Assembly (NCBI RefSeq): GCF_002863585.1
Contig: NZ_PGUY01000014.1
Location: 62,001-126,000, forward strand
Direction of reading: 5' to 3'
Source of the DNA: Peribacillus deserti
Lineage (GTDB): Bacteria > Bacillota > Bacilli > Bacillales > DSM-1321
Length of the DNA stretch: 64,000 nucleotides
Within the stretch, counting starts at the first letter, position 1. Each line of letters starts with the position of its first letter. Below the pieces are notes generated by a model, which saw only the letters and a program-made list of their open reading frames with translations, was not told the origin of the DNA and did not search any database. Below, piece by piece: positions 8,201-17,481 of this stretch. A program made the translations under genes and the position numbers.

Positions 8201-8494
8201 ATGCTTACAGGAAAACAAAAGAGATTCTTACGTTCTAAAGCACATCACCTTAATCCAATTTTCCAAGTTGGTAAAGGCGGCGTGAATGAAAATATGATTA
8301 AACAAATTGGAGAGGCGCTGGAAGCCAGGGAACTGATTAAAATCAGTATCCTTCAAAACAGCGACGAAGATAAGGAAACAGCTGCAGAAGCATTCACTGC
8401 AGGAACGGGTGCGGAACTGGTTCAAATTATTGGGAATACCATTGTCCTTTATAAAGAATCAAGAGAAAATAAACAGCTGCAGCTTCCATCTTAA
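8201..8494 (+). CDS. yhbY: Ribosome-associated RNA-binding protein YhbY
   Basis: This 97-residue protein consists of one CRM (CRS1-YhbY) RNA-binding domain, with the family hallmark VGKGG in the segment FQVGKGGVNENM. Relatives associate with pre-50S ribosomal particles. The ATG follows AGGAGG by 6 bases and comes two bases after the aroE stop. The B. subtilis orthologue is called yqeI. Confidence 0.92.
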   Translation: MLTGKQKRFLRSKAHHLNPIFQVGKGGVNENMIKQIGEALEARELIKISILQNSDEDKETAAEAFTAGTGAELVQIIGNTIVLYKESRENKQLQLPS

Positions 8495-8499
8495 TTGAT

Positions 8500-9069
8500 A
8501 TGAAAAGAACTGGGATTCTTGGCGGGACATTCGATCCGCCGCACCTGGGTCATCTAATCGTAGCCAATGAAGTTTTAGAAGCATTAAGCCTGGATGAGGT
8601 CAGGCTTATGCCAAACCACATTCCGCCGCATAAAAAGTACAATGAAGATGTAACCTCTAATGACCGGCTTCAGATGGTCCGGATTTCGATAAACTCTAAC
8701 CCGAAGCTCAGTCTCGAGACTATTGAGCTGGGCCGTGAAGGAGCTTCCTACACGTATGATACAATTGAAGCGCTAAGAGAACGTGAGCCTGATACACAGT
8801 TCTATTTTATTATTGGCGCCGATATGATAGAGTATTTACCTAAATGGCATCGAGTCGAAGAACTGATGAAAATGGTCCAATTTGTGGGAGTGCAGCGTCC
8901 CTCCTACAAAGAGGAAACTTCCTATCCGGTCATAATGGTAGAGATGCCTCAGATTGATCTTTCTTCTTCGCTTATCCGACAGCGGGTAAAGGAAGGAAAA
9001 TCCATTAGATATCTGGTCCATGAAGATGTTCAGAAGTATATAGAGGTGAACAAGTTATATGAATCGTGA
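8500..9069 (+). CDS. nadD: Nicotinate-nucleotide adenylyltransferase
   Basis: NadD transfers AMP to nicotinate mononucleotide in NAD synthesis. The nucleotidyltransferase motif GGTFDPPHLGHL lies at the N-terminus, and the second motif appears as SSSLIRQRV near the C-terminus. The length of 189 residues equals that of B. subtilis NadD. No strong ribosome site precedes the ATG, which lies only five bases after yhbY, so translation is probably coupled. It overlaps yqeK by 11 bases. Confidence 0.95.
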   Translation: MKRTGILGGTFDPPHLGHLIVANEVLEALSLDEVRLMPNHIPPHKKYNEDVTSNDRLQMVRISINSNPKLSLETIELGREGASYTYDTIEALREREPDTQFYFIIGADMIEYLPKWHRVEELMKMVQFVGVQRPSYKEETSYPVIMVEMPQIDLSSSLIRQRVKEGKSIRYLVHEDVQKYIEVNKLYES

Positions 9070-9631
9070 TCAAGCACTGAAGCTGGTTAAACAGCAGATT
9101 ACTGAGCAGCGCTATCAGCACACTCTAGGGGTAGAGGAATCTGCCATCTGGCTTGCAGAAAAGTATGGGGCTGACAAAAAACAGGCACAACTCGCTGCTA
9201 TTTTCCATGATTACGCCAAATTTCGCCCAAAGGAAGAAATGAAGAGCATCATTATAAGTGAAGGTATGCCGCAGGATCTGCTCGTATATAATATGGAGCT
9301 GTGGCATGCGCCTGTTGGTGCGTATCTAGTGGAAACAGAGGCAGGGATTAAAGACAGCGAAGTACTTAATGCTATCAGGTACCATACCTCAGGCAGAGAA
9401 AACATGACATTGCTTGAAAAGATCATTTACCTGGCAGACTATATAGAACCAGGCAGAAATTTTCCAGGTGTGGATGAGGTCCGTAAGACCGCTTCAGAAC
9501 AACTCGATCAAGCGGTATTGGAAGCGATGCGCAATACGATCCTCTTCCTGATGAAGAGAGGTCAATCTATTTATCCAGATAGTTTTAAAGCATATAATCA
9601 TTTAATTATGAATAAGGAGGAGTCAGCTTAA
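9059..9631 (+). CDS. yqeK: HD-domain hydrolase YqeK
   Basis: The 190-residue protein is an HD-superfamily metal phosphohydrolase. Metal-binding residues are visible as H in QHTLGVEE, HD in IFHDYAK, H in WHAPVG and H in RYHTSG, with a late D in LADYIEPGR. YqeK proteins from related bacteria cleave diadenosine tetraphosphate symmetrically, so that is the likely role here. The start overlaps the end of nadD and the stop overlaps the rsfS start by one base. Confidence 0.92.
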   Translation: MNRDQALKLVKQQITEQRYQHTLGVEESAIWLAEKYGADKKQAQLAAIFHDYAKFRPKEEMKSIIISEGMPQDLLVYNMELWHAPVGAYLVETEAGIKDSEVLNAIRYHTSGRENMTLLEKIIYLADYIEPGRNFPGVDEVRKTASEQLDQAVLEAMRNTILFLMKRGQSIYPDSFKAYNHLIMNKEESA

Positions 9632-9987
9632 TGAATGAACGTGAGCTTCTCATTACAGCAGCAAGGGCAGCTGATGATAAACGGGCAGAAGATATTTTAG
9701 TGCTTAACATGAAGGGTATCTCTCTTGTAGCAGATTATTTCTTAATCTGCCATGGCGGATCAGATAAACAAGTACAGGCCATTGCAAGGGAAATGCGTGA
9801 AAAAGCAGAGGAAAAAGGGTACACGGTTAAAAGGATGGAAGGCTTTGATGAAGCAAAGTGGATTCTTGTCGACCTTGGAGATGTCATTGCACATGTATTC
9901 CACCGGGATGAAAGAGGCTACTATAACCTTGAACGGTTATGGGGAGACGCTCCAAGAGAAAACATAGAGAGTGAGCTTTCTCAATGA
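9631..9987 (+). CDS. rsfS: Ribosomal silencing factor RsfS
   Basis: RsfS binds ribosomal protein L14 on the 50S subunit and blocks joining to the 30S subunit when nutrients are scarce. The 118-residue protein has the conserved segments VADYF and WILVDLGDVIAHVF, followed by YNLERLW. An AAGGAGGAG ribosome site inside the end of yqeK precedes the ATG. It overlaps yqeM by four bases. B. subtilis calls it yqeL. Confidence 0.94.
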   Translation: MNERELLITAARAADDKRAEDILVLNMKGISLVADYFLICHGGSDKQVQAIAREMREKAEEKGYTVKRMEGFDEAKWILVDLGDVIAHVFHRDERGYYNLERLWGDAPRENIESELSQ

Positions 9988-10733
9988 GTTATGGGCAATT
10001 TGCCTATCTGTATGATGAACTAATGAAGGATGTACCCTACGCTGAATGGGTACACCTGTTTAAGAAACAGATGGAAAAGTATTCAATCAGCGGAACGAAA
10101 GTACTTGACCTGGCCTGCGGGACAGGTGAAATTTCTGTTCGATTTGCCAGGGAAGGCTATGAGGTAACAGGAGTAGATTTATCTGAGGAAATGCTGGCTG
10201 TCGCTCATGCCAAAACGGCCGGTGAAGGGCTGTCCGTGCCTTTTTTTCAGCAGGATATGACAGATCTTAATGGACTCGGTACATTTGAAGCCGTTACTAT
10301 TTTTTGCGATTCGCTCAATTACTTAGAAAGTCCGGAAGACGTCAAGGCTGCTTTCCAATCTGTTTACAATCATCTTGAAGCAGGTGGTCTGTTTATGTTT
10401 GATGTTCATTCTGTTTATAAAATGGAACACATCTTTTATGATGCTACTTTTGCACAAGATGATGAAGAAATCTCTTTTATTTGGAATAGCTTTCCTGGAA
10501 AAGAACCGTTGAGTACCCATCATGAACTTAGTTTTTTTGTTTTAGATCATGCGAGCGGTAAATATGACCGCTTTGAAGAGGTTCATTATCAACGGACTTT
10601 TTCTGCAGAAACCTACCAAGCATGGCTGCAGGAATCAGGATTTGAGTTACTCGATATTATTTTCGACTTAGATGAAGAACAACCAAATGATTCTGAAGCA
10701 GAAAGACTTTTATTCATAGCCCGTAAAAAATAA
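9984..10733 (+). CDS. yqeM: Class I SAM-dependent methyltransferase YqeM
   Basis: The 249-residue protein has a Rossmann methyltransferase fold: motif I is LDLACGTGE, followed by the acidic loop GVDLSEEML. The substrate is not known. Its ATGA overlap with rsfS indicates translational coupling. It is the last gene of the yqeG operon; a structured sequence and then a terminator follow. Confidence 0.88.
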   Translation: MSYGQFAYLYDELMKDVPYAEWVHLFKKQMEKYSISGTKVLDLACGTGEISVRFAREGYEVTGVDLSEEMLAVAHAKTAGEGLSVPFFQQDMTDLNGLGTFEAVTIFCDSLNYLESPEDVKAAFQSVYNHLEAGGLFMFDVHSVYKMEHIFYDATFAQDDEEISFIWNSFPGKEPLSTHHELSFFVLDHASGKYDRFEEVHYQRTFSAETYQAWLQESGFELLDIIFDLDEEQPNDSEAERLLFIARKK

Positions 10734-10738
10734 AAATA

Positions 10739-10840
10739 CGTTGATGTCCGTTTAACGGAGTATGCAGCCGGCGCTGAAACGGGCAGGGAGAAATCCTGCT
10801 ATGTTAATCGCCGAGTGACTTACGGTCCGCCCATCAAGTT
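10739..10840. other. Structured intergenic element of unknown identity
   Basis: TTGATG (10741-10746) pairs with CATCAA (10832-10837) and encloses at least three local hairpins: TCCGT/ACGGA, GCAGG/CCTGC and CCG-AGTGACTTA-CGG. The layout resembles a multi-branched RNA. It starts 6 bases after the yqeM stop and ends about 65 bases before the shared terminator. I do not recognise it as a known riboswitch or ncRNA. Confidence 0.45.
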
Positions 10841-10903
10841 TAACAGGGCTTTATTTTAAGTTTTCGCTGAATTGATTCTATTGTGTTCAGAAAATCTAAA
10901 GGC

Positions 10904-10937
10904 AAAAAAAGGCTCTCCAATTGGGAAGCCTTTTTTT
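10904..10937. terminator. Bidirectional terminator between yqeM and comER
   Basis: AAGGCT and AGCCTT form a stem flanked by A7 on the left and T7 on the right, so it can end transcription from both directions. The two genes converge here. Confidence 0.85.
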
Positions 10938-10974
10938 GTTGAAAAAAGAAGGGTAATATATCGGACATGCCGAA

Positions 10975-11808
10975 TTATGTTATATATGGTACCTCATACT
11001 GTTCTTCGGTTTTTTCTAATTCGTGTTTGAATTTTTTGTGAGTCGCTTCAAACAAATGTTCAAACACCTCACCCAACTCTTTTTCCAAAACCTGTATACC
11101 CTCTCCTGTGATGCCGCCTTTTACACAAACCTTTTCTTCCAATGCTGGAAGTGTGTAAAACCCCTTTTTTAACAAGTCTCCAAGTCCAATCAGCATATTT
11201 TCGGTTAGTGCCGTTGCTGTTTCTTCGTCAATGGCAGTTGTTTTACAGGCTCCTTCAATAAACCTTCGAGCAAGATAGCTGAAAAACGCAGGGCCGCAGC
11301 TGACTATATCGGAGGAAACGCGTGTAATTTCATTGGATATCTCAAGGGGTTCTGATATGGAGCCGGCAAGCCACTTCACTTTATCCTTCCACTCGTCTGA
11401 ACACTCTTTTCCGAAGGTCAACAATGATACCCCTGATAGCGCTCGATTGGTGATGCTTGGGATCATCCTTCCGCAGGAACACTCAACTAAAGATTCAAGC
11501 TGATCAACGGAAATGGGGCTTGTTATGGATATCAAACATTGCTTTCGATTCAAAACCGGTTTTATTCGTTGGATGACATTGTAAATATCCAGAGGTTTGA
11601 CACAAATAAAAATAAGGTCGGTATTAGCTGCTACACTTTCTGCAGAAGCCACTATCTGTATTTCCGGATATCGCACTTTGATTAAGTTCGCTTTTGCTAG
11701 GGAACGGTTCGTAATCGTAAACTGTTCAGGAGAAACTGCATCCGCATCCAGTAAAGCTTCGATTAATATGGTCCCCATATTTCCTGTCCCAATTACTCCG
11801 ATTTTCAT
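10975..11808 (-). CDS. comER: ComER, pyrroline-5-carboxylate reductase-like protein
   Basis: The 277-residue protein has an N-terminal NAD(P)-binding fold (GVIGTGNMG) and a C-terminal helical dimerisation domain like ProC. In B. subtilis comER lies opposite comEA, as here, and its deletion affects sporulation and biofilm formation; it is not required for DNA uptake. A GGAAGGGTGAT ribosome site precedes the ATG on the minus strand. True pyrroline-5-carboxylate reductase activity is doubtful. Confidence 0.9.
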   Translation of the reverse strand: MKIGVIGTGNMGTILIEALLDADAVSPEQFTITNRSLAKANLIKVRYPEIQIVASAESVAANTDLIFICVKPLDIYNVIQRIKPVLNRKQCLISITSPISVDQLESLVECSCGRMIPSITNRALSGVSLLTFGKECSDEWKDKVKWLAGSISEPLEISNEITRVSSDIVSCGPAFFSYLARRFIEGACKTTAIDEETATALTENMLIGLGDLLKKGFYTLPALEEKVCVKGGITGEGIQVLEKELGEVFEHLFEATHKKFKHELEKTEEQYEVPYIT

Positions 11809-11899
11809 CTAAATTATCACCCTTCCTGGACGTAGCATTTCATAAAAGTGTATGACAAAGCCAATCTGTATAGAACCGATTTTAGGAGGATGTTATTGA

Positions 11900-12535
11900 A
11901 TGGAAAAGCTGCTGTCAAATAAACGGGTAATGATCCTGATTTCCGGGGTGATTACTGTGCTGGCTTTACTATTTTTCACAACGGAGTTCTTTTCTGAGGA
12001 ATCAGAATCAGAGCCAATCATGTTTGAAGATCTTGAAGAGAAGAAGCAGGACTCAAAATCCGCACCTGATAAAAATACTGGGCTTCCGGCTGCTGATATC
12101 TTTGTTGATATTAAAGGAGCTGTAAAAAAGCCCGGTGTCTACCAAGCAGAACCGGGGGAAAGAGTCATTGATTTAATTAATAAGGCAGGCAGTTTTAAAG
12201 AAGGAGCCGATCAGAATAAGGTCAATCTGGCTCAGGCAGTCGCAGATCAAATGGTCATTTTTGTACCGCTTGAAGGAGAACAGGCTGTTGAGGCGATTCA
12301 AAATATGCCGGCAGATGCAGGTTCGGAAACTTCTGAGGGTGCAAAAGTGAATATCAACACTGCCACAGAGGAAGAGCTGCAGACGCTGACCGGTATTGGC
12401 CCGTCAAAAGCAGCAGCCATACTTGAGTTCCGGAAACAGAATGGTGGATTTAAGAATGCGGATGATTTAAAAAAGATCAGTGGAATCGGAGATAAAACAT
12501 TTGAAAAAATTAAGGACCGTGTTCTTGTTCAATAA
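11900..12535 (+). CDS. comEA: Competence protein ComEA, DNA receptor
   Basis: ComEA is the membrane-anchored receptor that binds double-stranded DNA outside the cell during transformation. One N-terminal membrane helix (about residues 8-27) is followed by an acidic linker, a SLBB domain (about 65-125, VDIKGAVKKPGVY) and a C-terminal pair of helix-hairpin-helix motifs (TLTGIGPSKAAAI and ISGIGDKTFEKI). The length of 211 residues is normal. It begins the comE operon, and expression in relatives requires ComK, but I could not assign a ComK box. Confidence 0.95.
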   Translation: MEKLLSNKRVMILISGVITVLALLFFTTEFFSEESESEPIMFEDLEEKKQDSKSAPDKNTGLPAADIFVDIKGAVKKPGVYQAEPGERVIDLINKAGSFKEGADQNKVNLAQAVADQMVIFVPLEGEQAVEAIQNMPADAGSETSEGAKVNINTATEEELQTLTGIGPSKAAAILEFRKQNGGFKNADDLKKISGIGDKTFEKIKDRVLVQ

Positions 12536-12602
12536 TTACACAAAATGATCAAGAAAAGGTAAACTAACTCTAGACAGAATTTTGTTAGCCGGGAGGATGA
12601 GT

Positions 12603-13031
12603 ATGGTCAGAAAAAGCTGGGATGAATACTTTTTAGATATTGCCGAAGTGGTGTCATCTCGATCAACATGCCAGCGTTTAAGGGTTGGATGCGTTATTGT
12701 GAAGGACAGGCATATCATTTCCACTGGATATAATGGTTCCATTCACGGCCATGAACATTGTGATGAGGCCGGATGCTTGAAAGATGATAATGGCCGGTGC
12801 ATAAGATGCGTCCATGCAGAGGAAAATGCGGTGCTGCATGCAGAGAGGGATGATCTAAAGGGTGCAACTGCATATATTACGCACGAATCCTGCGAGAAAT
12901 GTTCTAAAACACTAGCTCAGTCAGGTATAAAAAGGATTGTGTACCGAAATCCATACCCGAACAAATGGAATAGTTATTTTCTGAAAGATATAGATGTTGT
13001 TCATTTTAACAGCGAAAATAATTTGAATTAA
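12603..13031 (+). CDS. comEB: Deoxycytidylate deaminase family protein ComEB
   Basis: The protein has the cytidine deaminase zinc motif HAEENAV with the paired cysteines in SCEKC. It resembles dCMP deaminases, which make dUMP. The chosen ATG at 12603 lies six bases after GGGAGG and gives 142 residues, shorter than the 189 of B. subtilis ComEB, mainly at the C-terminus. ComEB is not strictly needed for DNA uptake. It stands between comEA and comEC. Confidence 0.9.
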   Translation: MVRKSWDEYFLDIAEVVSSRSTCQRLRVGCVIVKDRHIISTGYNGSIHGHEHCDEAGCLKDDNGRCIRCVHAEENAVLHAERDDLKGATAYITHESCEKCSKTLAQSGIKRIVYRNPYPNKWNSYFLKDIDVVHFNSENNLN

Positions 13032-13057
13032 AGAATAGAAGCCATGTGGAGGTTCCT

Positions 13058-15343
13058 ATGAATGTGAATCTTGTGTTTTCTGCCGTTTCAGCTGCCATTG
13101 CCGTAACGGCTTTTTCTTTATGGGGATGGAAATCATTATGCATACTAGCATTATATATAGGCTTTCTGTACGTGATTAAAGACAGATCTGCTTTATATGT
13201 TCAGCTTGTAGTGATTGCGGTATCTGGGAGTATATATATAGTCCATACAGAAAGAAATCAAACTGGGCTTCATGCGGACCTTCGTCAATTTTCGATTACT
13301 TTTACCGATATACCCGAGATAGATGGAAATTCCATGGAGACAATCGCTAAGACTGCAAGCGGCGAAAAACTGATGGTAAGGCGAATATTCAACAATTATA
13401 AGGAAAAACGGAATTTCGAAGAACAATACCAGGCTGGCATGCAGTGCAAGGTAACAGGAACGCTTGATTTGCCAGATCCGGCAAGAAATGAAAACAGCTT
13501 CAACTATCGTAAATATCTCTATTATAGGGGTATTCATTGGATGCTAAAGGTGCAGAGCCTTGAAAACTGTAAGATTGAACAACAGCCAAATCTACTATAT
13601 TCTTTAAAAAATATACGTTACAAAGGGCTAAAGCTGGTAAAAAAACACTTTTCAAAAGAATCTCAAGGAATTGCCGCTGCGCTTCTATTTGGAGAAGCAG
13701 GCTTTATCAATGAAAATATACTACAAAATTATCAGGTGCTGGGAATTATCCATCTATTGTCCATCTCTGGCCTGCATGTGACTATATTAGCAGGAGGTCT
13801 CTTTTTATTGGGCATTCGATCCGGTATCACCAGGAAAAAAATGCATGTGCTGCTCTTCACTGTCCTGCCCCTGTATGCAGTGCTGACAGGCCTTTCTCCC
13901 CCGGTCATCAGAGCCTGTGGAATGGCTATGATTTATTTATGTCTTCAACTTGTCAATATAAGGGTATCGGTTGCACAGACAATCTGCCTCGCTTATATAG
14001 GCTTTGCCGCATTAAACCCCTATATCCTGTTTGACCCAGGCTTTCAGCTTTCATTTAGTGTAACCTCAGCCCTGTTATTTTCCTCAAAAATTATTTCCCG
14101 TTATCCCACCCTTTTACTACAGTCGTTTATTATCAGCTGTATCTGCCAGGTCTGTTCTCTTCCTATTATGCTATACCACTTTTTTGAGGTATCAATAGCG
14201 GGCCTTTTCGTCAATGTAGTATTCGTACCTTTGTATTCCTTCATCATTTTGCCTCTAGCCATACTGGCCTTTAGTTTCATATGGGTCCATGCTGCCGCTG
14301 CAAAATTGCTTATTCATTTCTTTCATATAATTTTGCATACCGTAAATGGATGGCTGGATTTGCTTTCAAGCATACCCGTTTCATCTATTGTTTTTGGTAA
14401 GCCGCATTTTATTGTGCTGGTGTTTTTGACCGGTTTAATCCTGGGCATATTTTACTGCTGGGAAATAAAAGCGAAGATTACATGTATAGTACTGGTGTTT
14501 CTAATGACCATACTTCTCTGTTATCAATATTTTGCTGAATATGTTACTCCGTTTGGGGAGGTAACTTTTCTGGATGTAGGACAGGGAGATTCCATCTTCA
14601 TAAAGCTTCCTTTCGGAAGGGGGACCTATTTAATTGATACGGGAGGACAGCTGCAATTTAACCGGGAAAGCTGGGAAGAGAAGAGCAGTACATTTGAAGT
14701 GGGCAAAGACATAGTAGTTCCCTTCCTAAAAGGCAAGGGCATTACAAAGCTAGATAAATTAATTCTTACACATCCGGACGCGGATCATCTGGGAGGTGCA
14801 CCCAATGTGCTGAAAGAGATAAGTGCAGAGCAAATTCTAATCAGCCAGGCAGCTTTAAAAGGATATAAAAAATCACTTAATGATATAAAGAGCTCGATTG
14901 TGGCTGTAAAGGGGGGCAGTGCTTGGACAACAGGAAAGGAATCCTTTTACATACTAAATCCACAAGGGAACCCAAAAGACACCAACGAAGCCTCCATTGT
15001 CATTCTAGCAGAAATAGCAGGAAAGCGATGGCTGTTTACAGGGGATTTAGGAAAGGAAGGAGAATCACTCCTAATGGAAAAATACCCTGGGCTGGAAGCT
15101 GATTATCTCAAAGCCGGGCATCATGGAAGTAAAAATTCCACGTCCGGCGAATTTTTAGACCAAGTGGACCCTGCCAGTGCCTTTATCTCAGCGGGAGAAA
15201 ATAATAGATATGGCCATCCCAGCCAAGAAGTACTGAATGTCCTGAAAGAGCACAACGTTTTGATTTACCGTACCGACAAAGATGGAGCCATTACATTTCG
15301 GTTTTTCAATCGGAATGGAACCTTTTCGGAAATGCTGCCATAA
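13058..15343 (+). CDS. comEC: DNA uptake channel ComEC
   Basis: ComEC is the membrane channel that carries single-stranded DNA into the cell during transformation. The 761-residue protein has an N-terminal extracellular OB-like region, many membrane helices through about residue 490 including the conserved LLSISGLHVT competence motif, and a C-terminal metallo-beta-lactamase-like domain with LDVGQGDS and THPDADHLGG. The start ATG follows TGGAGG by about six bases; a GTG 12 bases earlier lies inside that ribosome site. The frame is intact, so the uptake channel appears functional. Confidence 0.95.
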   Translation: MNVNLVFSAVSAAIAVTAFSLWGWKSLCILALYIGFLYVIKDRSALYVQLVVIAVSGSIYIVHTERNQTGLHADLRQFSITFTDIPEIDGNSMETIAKTASGEKLMVRRIFNNYKEKRNFEEQYQAGMQCKVTGTLDLPDPARNENSFNYRKYLYYRGIHWMLKVQSLENCKIEQQPNLLYSLKNIRYKGLKLVKKHFSKESQGIAAALLFGEAGFINENILQNYQVLGIIHLLSISGLHVTILAGGLFLLGIRSGITRKKMHVLLFTVLPLYAVLTGLSPPVIRACGMAMIYLCLQLVNIRVSVAQTICLAYIGFAALNPYILFDPGFQLSFSVTSALLFSSKIISRYPTLLLQSFIISCICQVCSLPIMLYHFFEVSIAGLFVNVVFVPLYSFIILPLAILAFSFIWVHAAAAKLLIHFFHIILHTVNGWLDLLSSIPVSSIVFGKPHFIVLVFLTGLILGIFYCWEIKAKITCIVLVFLMTILLCYQYFAEYVTPFGEVTFLDVGQGDSIFIKLPFGRGTYLIDTGGQLQFNRESWEEKSSTFEVGKDIVVPFLKGKGITKLDKLILTHPDADHLGGAPNVLKEISAEQILISQAALKGYKKSLNDIKSSIVAVKGGSAWTTGKESFYILNPQGNPKDTNEASIVILAEIAGKRWLFTGDLGKEGESLLMEKYPGLEADYLKAGHHGSKNSTSGEFLDQVDPASAFISAGENNRYGHPSQEVLNVLKEHNVLIYRTDKDGAITFRFFNRNGTFSEMLP

Positions 15344-15514
15344 GATATCAGCAAATAAATCTTTCATGCAGCGTGGAGTTGAATAGCACTTAGTTGACGT
15401 TACTTCAGTGCCATCCATAAAAAAAAGTTAGAGGGCTTTGCCCATACCGAAAAGGCGTGGCCCCCCCGGAATGACCAGGAAAGGCCGCTGTCCACCAGTA
15501 ATCTAACAAAGCAT

Positions 15515-15550
15515 AAAATTAAAATGAGGCTGCTAAACAAGCAGCCCCAT
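15515..15550 (-). terminator. Terminator of yqzM
   Basis: On the minus strand GGCTGCT and AGCAGCC form a stem followed by TCATTTTAATTTT, about 65 bases after the yqzM stop. The 170 bases between this hairpin and comEC hold no recognisable gene. Confidence 0.6.
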
Positions 15551-15614
15551 CCTTGCAATGCCAAGATAATTAAAACGTTGTCATTTTCCTGTCAGGCTGA
15601 TATGTATAGAGCCT

Positions 15615-15749
15615 TTATTGCCCGACAAATTTAAAAACAGTAGCAATGATAAACATAACTGCAAAAAATCCAAAGGATACTCCAAATCCAACGCCAGAAT
15701 CAACAGCATCATTACGTTTGCTGACAAGGTTTTTTTCAAATTCGTTCAT
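15615..15749 (-). CDS. yqzM: Small membrane protein YqzM
   Basis: The 44-residue peptide begins MNEFEKNLVSKRNDAVDSG and ends with one hydrophobic helix, FFAVMFIIATVFKFVG. It is close to B. subtilis YqzM in length, sequence and position between comEC and holA on the opposite strand. AGGAGGGG precedes the ATG. Function is unknown. Confidence 0.92.
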   Translation of the reverse strand: MNEFEKNLVSKRNDAVDSGVGFGVSFGFFAVMFIIATVFKFVGQ

Positions 15750-16088
15750 TTATACCCCTCCTGTTTCCCTAATAGTATAAGCTATGTTTCCAAAAAAATC
15801 TACAACTCCCTTTTTGGTTTCCTATACTGACAAGAGTTGTCACAAATATTTTGAAATGAAGGGGCAAACATAATATTACAAAGTTCAACAAGAGAGTTCA
15901 CAAACCGCCAGTCTTGTTATAAGTTTCCGTATGCTAAGACAGGTTTCTTAGGCCCTTTCTGGTATACGTTCATATAGATAGGGAATTGGCTGCAATAGCT
16001 AATTCCCCTTTAGCTTGTCAAATTCGTTCAGCCAATATACCATTAAAGAGAAAGATTTAGTTTAATTACATAATTGAGGCGAACTGAT
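15750..16088. other. Intergenic region upstream of holA
   Basis: It holds the yqzM leader and, at 15981-16010, a hairpin GGGAATT-GGCT / AGCT-AATTCCC followed by a T-rich tail, which may be a terminator or attenuator ahead of holA. I see no gene in the rest. Confidence 0.45.
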
Positions 16089-17102
16089 TTGATAATGGAT
16101 ATATGGAGAAGTATTGAAAAGAAACAATTTGCACCTGTCTATTTACTTTACGGAACAGAGGCTTTCCTTATAAATGAAACAAAACAGATGTTAACAAAGC
16201 ATGTGCTGTCCGAAGAGGAGGTTGATTTTAACCTTTCGGTGTTTGATCTAGAAGAAACCCCGATAGAAGCTGCACTCGAAGATGTGGAAACATTGCCCTT
16301 CCTGGGAGAAAGAAAACTGGTCTTTCTGCAAAATGCCTTTTTTTTGACTGCGGAGAAAAACAAGTCAAAGGTAGAACATGACGTCAGCAGGCTTGAAGCT
16401 TATTTAGCAGACCCTGCCCCGTATTCCATTGTCGCTATTGCAGCACCATACGAAAAACTGGATGACCGGAAAAAAATAACTAAAGAGCTAAAACGAAAGG
16501 CAGCCGTGCTTGAGGCAAAAAAATTAAATGAACAGGATTTAAGGATTTGGCTGAGGGAGAGGGCAGCAGCAGCAGGTGTACAGATTCATGAAGAAGCAAT
16601 TAGCCTGCTTATAGAAATTTCGGGAACAAACTTAATGCTTTTGGCCAACGAAATGGAGAAACTGTCTCTATATGCTGAAGAAAAGCTGATTGATGCGCAA
16701 ATGGTGGAGATGCTGGTTGCTAAATCGTTTGAGCAGAATATCTTTACGCTGATAGATAAAATACTTCAGCGGAAAGTGGAACCGGCGCTATCTATTTATT
16801 ATGAACTCTTAAGGCAGAATGAAGAACCGATAAAAATATTAGCGGTGATGGCCGGCCAGATCCGAATGCTTTATCAGGTAAAAGAGCTGGCCAGACAAGG
16901 GTATGGACAGCAAAAAATAGCTTCTGTGCTTAAAGTGCATCCGTATAGAGTCAAGCTGGCAATGGAGAAAGCTGGAAGGTTTAGCGAAAAAGAATTAATG
17001 AGACTTATTTATCAACTGGCTGAAGCCGACTATCAAATCAAGACCGGCCAGGCGGAAAAAAGATTAGCCATCGAATTAATCTTGTTAAAGATGGGGACAT
17101 AA
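16089..17102 (+). CDS. holA: DNA polymerase III subunit delta
   Basis: HolA opens the sliding clamp as part of the clamp loader. The 337-residue product follows the B. subtilis YqeN sequence throughout, with the conserved segment PVYLLYG near the start, NLSVFDLEE, APYEKLDDRKK, and LKVHPYRVKLA near the end. I chose the TTG at 16089, six bases after GAGGCGA, because it matches the YqeN N-terminus; an ATG two codons later is the alternative. An IS remnant begins 27 bases after the stop. Confidence 0.93.
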   Translation: MIMDIWRSIEKKQFAPVYLLYGTEAFLINETKQMLTKHVLSEEEVDFNLSVFDLEETPIEAALEDVETLPFLGERKLVFLQNAFFLTAEKNKSKVEHDVSRLEAYLADPAPYSIVAIAAPYEKLDDRKKITKELKRKAAVLEAKKLNEQDLRIWLRERAAAAGVQIHEEAISLLIEISGTNLMLLANEMEKLSLYAEEKLIDAQMVEMLVAKSFEQNIFTLIDKILQRKVEPALSIYYELLRQNEEPIKILAVMAGQIRMLYQVKELARQGYGQQKIASVLKVHPYRVKLAMEKAGRFSEKELMRLIYQLAEADYQIKTGQAEKRLAIELILLKMGT

Positions 17103-17160
17103 AAAAAGAAAACCAGGCATTTGTAAAATGTACCCTTTGTAAAGGACAGTTTAAAAAAGA

Positions 17161-17480
17161 CTATGCATTTTTTAGAAGATGATCTCTGTATTGAACAGGG
17201 GTCATCTTATTTAAATTCCATTGATATCTGTAATTATTGTAGTACGTCATATAGCTTTTAATTTCTCGTTTTAGGTCATTTAGGGTAAAACACGGCTTAA
17301 TGGACGCTTCATCTTTAAAGTGACCAAAAAACGATTCAGCGGAGCATTTGAACCGAGAAGTAATTATTGTAACCGCTCCTTGAAACTCCTGATACCTTAC
17401 CTAAGTAACTCACCATATTCTTAAGTCGGAACTTTTTAATAACAGATCGAATTAGAATATACCTCTGGCTTGGTGGCAGT
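17161..17480 (-). pseudogene. IS3 transposase orfB remnant
   Basis: On the minus strand the last 60 or so codons read AESFFGHFKDEASI, then KREIKSYMTYYNN and LNKMTPVQYR, the typical end of an IS3 integrase. Upstream, in another frame, FRLKNMVSYLG and VSRSGYNNYF match the orfB N-terminus. Most of the catalytic core between them, including the DDE residues, is missing, and the two parts are out of frame. Confidence 0.8.
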
Positions 17481-17481
17481 G

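Noticed and set aside
10748-10845. Integron attC site, suggested by GTTTAAC at both ends
   Set aside because: The two GTTTAAC copies are direct, not inverted, so the core-site arrangement of attC is not met, and no integrase is present.
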